A stretch of DNA of 45,809 nucleotides from assembly GCA_016928315.1 (NCBI GenBank), contig JAFGKZ010000203.1:1-45809 (forward strand). Direction: 5' to 3'. Every line of letters begins with the position of its first letter. The stretch's first letter is position 1. The position numbers were made by a program, and so were the translations under genes. This document shows positions 42,591 through 45,809 of the stretch, in pieces. The notes below the pieces were generated by a model, which was not told where the DNA came from, ran no database searches, and was given only the letters and a program-made list of their open reading frames with translations. The stretch is from Calditrichaceae bacterium (GTDB taxonomy: Bacteria; Calditrichota; Calditrichia; Calditrichales; Calditrichaceae).

Positions 42591-43676
42591 CTAATATTGA
42601 TAAAACAACCTCTGCGGTTGCATACCTTTTGATTCTATCGTTATCGTAAATTTATCTATTATGTGGCCGCACTCACAGGCCTGGTAATCGTTTTGTTTGA
42701 TTGTTGCAAGGGCGGCGTCCAATTGATCCCGTTCTAAAATAATGAGCATACCATTACCCATATTCCATAATTGATAGGCCTGCTCTTCCGATACCTGTCC
42801 TAGCTCCTGTATTTTTTTCATAACCGGCAGCGGTTCAAAAATGTTATCGAGTACAGCGCCAACCTGATTGATTTTTAATATCCGTGACAGATTATCAGCC
42901 AATCCTCCGCCTGTCACGTGAACGATGCCGTTTATTTTTATATTTTGTTTGACCAGCTTGGTAATCAGCGGTGAATAAATCAATGAATGAATCAGTAGGA
43001 TTTCCCCCCAACTGGTATTATTATCAAACGCCGATTTGTGCCATTCCGGCCCGAAGGTGTTTTCCATTATCTTTCGGAGCAGTGAAAAGCCGTTGCTGCG
43101 GAATCCACGACTTTTTAAGGCGATTACCACATCACCGGATTTTATATTTTTACCATCGATCAGCTCTTTACCTTCAGGAAGTATACCGATGCCGGTTGAG
43201 CACCAGTTAAAATGCATCCGCTCACCGTAACCGCCGATGCGTGATCCCAGCTCGGCAATTTCTCCTCCGGTTACCGTGATACTGGCAAATTTGGCCGCTT
43301 CATACAATCCTTCCATAAGTTGATCGACGATCTCAGCATCCAGAAAGTCCACATCGAGGATATTGGACAGATTGACTGTTTCGATGCCATTCGCAGCAAG
43401 ATCATCGGCTACCATAGCAACCAGATCAAATCCAATGGTGTTATAAATGCCGGTGCGCTCAGCCAGCTCAATCTTTGTACCGATACCATCGGAGGACAGA
43501 CCTATCTTTACGCCGTTAAAATCCATCAGACTGGAAAATCCGCCATCGGCTGACATTAATGGATTACCTGTACCAGGCTCGCGGTGAGTGAAAGATTTTT
43601 TAGCCCAGTTGTAGGCAATTCTCGAACAATGGTTGCCAAGATCGATATTAATTCCGCTGTTTTTTTTGATGGTCAT
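42591..43676 (-). CDS. purM: phosphoribosylformylglycinamidine cyclo-ligase
   Basis: A protein of 361 residues. The AIR synthase signatures are present: GLSSDGIGTKIELA for the ATP/phosphate loop, DLVAMVADDLAANG, VTGGEIAELG, and the C-terminal VHVTGGGLADNL. It closes FGAM to AIR. The ATG at 43676 has only a weak ribosome-binding site (AAAAAGT). The gene is separated from purA by 260 nt of tandem repeats, so it may be expressed from its own promoter or depend on read-through. Confidence 0.95.
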   Translation of the reverse strand: MTIKKNSGINIDLGNHCSRIAYNWAKKSFTHREPGTGNPLMSADGGFSSLMDFNGVKIGLSSDGIGTKIELAERTGIYNTIGFDLVAMVADDLAANGIETVNLSNILDVDFLDAEIVDQLMEGLYEAAKFASITVTGGEIAELGSRIGGYGERMHFNWCSTGIGILPEGKELIDGKNIKSGDVVIALKSRGFRSNGFSLLRKIMENTFGPEWHKSAFDNNTSWGEILLIHSLIYSPLITKLVKQNIKINGIVHVTGGGLADNLSRILKINQVGAVLDNIFEPLPVMKKIQELGQVSEEQAYQLWNMGNGMLIILERDQLDAALATIKQNDYQACECGHIIDKFTITIESKGMQPQRLFYQY

Positions 43677-43710
43677 ACTTTTTTATTATCTTCTAACTTT
43701 TCTATTATCC

Positions 43711-43931
43711 TGTTATTCTGAGGAGTCAAATGACCAGGAATCTTATTTTAATTATATAGATCCTTTGTTATTTCACTCAGGATGAAAACTTAATTCTGTC
43801 ATTCTGATGAGTGTAGCGACGAAGAACCTCACAGATCCTATGTTTCACTCAGGATGACAACATAATTCTGTCATTCTGAGGAGTGTAGCGACGAAGAATC
43901 TCACAGATTCTTCGCTTTGATCAGGATGACA
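43711..43931. repeat. three tandem palindromic repeats (TGTCATTCTGA...TCAGGATGACA)
   Basis: Three copies start at 43711 (degenerate), 43797 and 43869. Each begins TGTCATTCTGA-like and ends TCAGGATGACA-like. Copies 2 and 3 share GGAGTGTAGCGACGAAGAA-type interiors. Copy 3 also contains the perfect inner dyad CGAAGAATCT-CAC-AGATTCTTCG. Copies 2 and 3 are 72 bp apart. They fill the purA-purM spacer and look like a tandem array of a dispersed non-autonomous repeat. Confidence 0.75.
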
Positions 43932-43936
43932 AAATC

Positions 43937-45157
43937 CTAAAACAACGCTTCCTTAAAAATTATATTATTCCTGTCCGGTCCGGTGGAAATCATGCCAATC
44001 GGCGTTTCCAGATACTCTTCAATAAAATCAATATATTTAACACAATTGGCCGGTAATTTGGATATGTCGGTAATGCCTTCAACTTCCTCTTCCCAGCCTG
44101 GGAATTCCTTATAGACCGGCTGCCCTTTACTGTCATAATCCACGGCAGCCAAAATCTTTTCAAATCCCGAAAGACAGCTCAATTTACTAAGGGATATATA
44201 ATTAAATCCGTTTATCATGAATGATCTTTTCAGCAATTTTAAATCCAGCCAGCCGCAGCGACGTGGTCGGCCCGTTGTAGCGCCGAATTCATTTCCATTC
44301 TTTCTTAATCGTTCACCAGTTGCATCATTAAGTTCTGTAGGAAAAGGTCCTTCACCCACCCGGGTCGTATACGCTTTAACAATTCCGATACGTTTATCAA
44401 ACTCCATAAAAACACCCGAGCCCGTATAGGCCCCGCCAATACTTGTCGATGATGATGTTACGAAAGGATAGGTGCCATGATCGATATCCAGAAAAGTCCC
44501 CTGGGCGCCCTCGTACAGAATATTGGCGCCTTTTTTCAGAAAACCATAAATCACTTCAATGGAATCCTGAATATATGGTTTTAAATATTTGCCGGCTTTT
44601 TCCATCTCCGCAACGGCTTCATCCACATCAATGAACGGTTCATCATAAACCTGATCGCAGATACTTTTATAATTGCCGGCATGTTCGCAAAAACGATCAA
44701 TAAAACTGCCGTCCAGAATATTTTCCGCGCGGATACCTGTCCGGTGTATTTTATCTCCGTAAGCCGGACCAATACCGCGACCGGTGGTGCCGATTTTTTT
44801 ATTTAATACCTTATCCAAATATTTATGTACCGGTGTGACAATATGCGCCTGGCTGGATACAATCAATTTATCCGGCGATACCTTAACGCCTTTATCCTGA
44901 AGATATTTCACTTCTTCGCTAAAAATGATCGGATCAACCACGCAGCCGTTGCCGATCACATTGGTTGCCTTGCCCGAGACAATACCGCCGGGAATAATAT
45001 GAAGCACGTATTTCTTATCCCCGATAATGACCGTATGTCCGGCATTGGCTCCACCCTGAAAACGAACCACCAGATCCATTTTACCGGATAATAAATCTAC
45101 AATCTTGCCCTTACCTTCATCACCCCATTGAGCGCCTAATACAATATATTTTGCCAT
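43937..45157 (-). CDS. purA: adenylosuccinate synthetase
   Basis: A protein of 406 residues. The P-loop and catalytic D13 lie in QWGDEGKGK, H41 in NAGHTV; YEGAQGTFLDIDHGTYPFVTSS, TTRVGEGPFPTEL and GATTGRPRRCGWLDL are all intact. It joins IMP and aspartate with GTP on the way to AMP. It is about 20 residues shorter than common bacterial forms but has no visible loss of an active-site segment. The ATG is one base after the guaB stop, with GGGG 8 nt upstream, so the two IMP-using genes are coupled. Confidence 0.96.
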   Translation of the reverse strand: MAKYIVLGAQWGDEGKGKIVDLLSGKMDLVVRFQGGANAGHTVIIGDKKYVLHIIPGGIVSGKATNVIGNGCVVDPIIFSEEVKYLQDKGVKVSPDKLIVSSQAHIVTPVHKYLDKVLNKKIGTTGRGIGPAYGDKIHRTGIRAENILDGSFIDRFCEHAGNYKSICDQVYDEPFIDVDEAVAEMEKAGKYLKPYIQDSIEVIYGFLKKGANILYEGAQGTFLDIDHGTYPFVTSSSTSIGGAYTGSGVFMEFDKRIGIVKAYTTRVGEGPFPTELNDATGERLRKNGNEFGATTGRPRRCGWLDLKLLKRSFMINGFNYISLSKLSCLSGFEKILAAVDYDSKGQPVYKEFPGWEEEVEGITDISKLPANCVKYIDFIEEYLETPIGMISTGPDRNNIIFKEALF

Positions 45158-45158
45158 G

Positions 45159-45809
45159 CTATTCGCCCCAGTTTATTGCTGTATAATTTGGATCATTGCC
45201 GGGCAAATAAATATCATGCACCTGGCCTTCCCTGATCGATAATGCCGAGACGACTTCCAGCTCGGCTTTTTTATGCAATTCTTTTATGTTGGCCGCCCCA
45301 ACCGATGACATGGAAGCTTTAATTTTTGACAGAGCTTCCGGCAGGTTATCGCGCAATTTTCCGGCATATTGAACAAATCCCTCAACGCCTTCCACAAAAT
45401 TAATCTGATGATAACGAAGCGCCTTCCATTCCCGTGCGCGTGCGGAGCCCTCACCCCAGTATGGTTTCATCACCTGGTTGCGCAGTGTAACCTTTTCAGT
45501 TGGTGATTCATCCATGCGGGCAAAGTAGCGTCCCATCATGGCATAATCCGCGCCGAGCGCCAGCGCAATGACGATATCTTTCGAATTGACGATACCACCA
45601 TCAGCAATGAGTGGAATATATTTACCGGTTTTCTTTAAATAAGCGTCACGCGCTTCCGCTACTTTTATAATTGATGTTGCCAGTCCGCGGCCGGTGCCTT
45701 TTTGTTCCTGCGTGATGCAGATCGAACCGCCGCCCATACCTACCTTGACTGCGCGGGCGCCATTTTCAACCAGGTAATTAAATCCTTCCCCCGTGATAAT
45801 ATTGCCGCC
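45159..45809 (-). CDS. guaB: IMP dehydrogenase, C-terminal part
   Basis: The gene runs off the right edge; 216 codons are present. Reading in from base 45809 gives GGNIITGEGFNYLVENGARA, then VKVGMGGGSICITQEQKGTG with the catalytic Cys of the SIC motif. A later IPLIADGGI binds the IMP phosphate, and EGSARAREWKALRY supplies the mobile flap with Arg-Tyr. The loop form CITQEQKGTGRG, instead of CTTR..GVG, resembles the branch that includes the Tritrichomonas enzyme. It oxidises IMP to XMP with NAD+. Whether CBS domains are present cannot be seen. The first ATG inside the window (45737) is internal, not a start. Confidence 0.93.
   Translation of the reverse strand, partial: GGNIITGEGFNYLVENGARAVKVGMGGGSICITQEQKGTGRGLATSIIKVAEARDAYLKKTGKYIPLIADGGIVNSKDIVIALALGADYAMMGRYFARMDESPTEKVTLRNQVMKPYWGEGSARAREWKALRYHQINFVEGVEGFVQYAGKLRDNLPEALSKIKASMSSVGAANIKELHKKAELEVVSALSIREGQVHDIYLPGNDPNYTAINWGE

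Noticed and set aside
43677-43936. CRISPR array at the purA-purM spacer
   Set aside because: There are only three copies, each internally palindromic and of 60-75 bp with decay in one copy, short connecting sequence and no cas genes; this is a palindromic repeat array.

Overview
The window looks like chromosome of a bacterium of the FCB superphylum (Calditrichota, KSB1, Ignavibacteria or a relative). The evidence is a PorV/PorQ-type outer-membrane protein start, a TonB-dependent receptor with a carboxypeptidase-regulatory-like N-terminus, and secreted proteins with the NFPNPFNP-type C-terminal sorting module of type IX secretion. Base composition is AT-rich, starts include TTG and GTG, and no tRNA, rRNA, CRISPR array, integrase or transposase was seen. 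No gene-free stretch exceeds 300 bases; the longest (7446-7724) appears to be a control region.

Region A (1-12996, all minus strand) is an envelope locus with its own two-component system. A 1287-residue sensor kinase carries two predicted periplasmic beta-propeller regions (YCF48-like, then FG-GAP/ASPIC-UnbV-like). It is followed after one base by an NtrC-type response regulator, a 279-bp control region, a secreted Asp-box propeller protein, a TonB-dependent receptor, a large secreted protein and the start of a PorV-like gene. The control region holds two dyads of identical design (GTGA-N8-TCAC, starts 32 bp apart) upstream of a possible sigma-54 promoter, which suggests a local regulatory circuit.

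Region B (13165-24025, mixed strands) holds a secreted HExxH metalloprotease, a small eight-cysteine zinc-ribbon-like protein, a methyltransferase, a YkgJ-type cysteine-cluster protein, an e(P4)-type acid phosphatase lipoprotein, an uncharacterised 592-residue repeat protein whose stop codon overlaps that of a convergent 128-residue helical protein, a PflX-like radical SAM protein, uvrC, a CDP-alcohol phosphatidyltransferase and a glycerophosphodiester phosphodiesterase.

Region C (24213-45809, all minus strand) is a nucleotide-biosynthesis supercluster, in transcription order guaB(partial)-purA-purM-purL-purQ-purH-purCE-purB-purD-purN-purF-pyrC-pyrE-pyrF-pyrB-pyrI-pyrD-pyrK. It encodes every step from PRPP to IMP, the first step to AMP and to XMP, and de novo UMP synthesis from carbamoyl phosphate onward. 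The absence of purK and free purS fits the gene content: PurE is of the class II (animal/Treponema) type fused to PurC, and a PurS-like region is fused to PurL. The most unusual gene is pyrF, whose orotidine-5'-phosphate decarboxylase domain is fused in frame to an apparently complete CheY-like receiver domain. From purN to pyrK the genes overlap or lie within 36 nt of each other, whereas most spacers between purA and purD are 129-261 nt long and filled with palindromic dispersed repeats.
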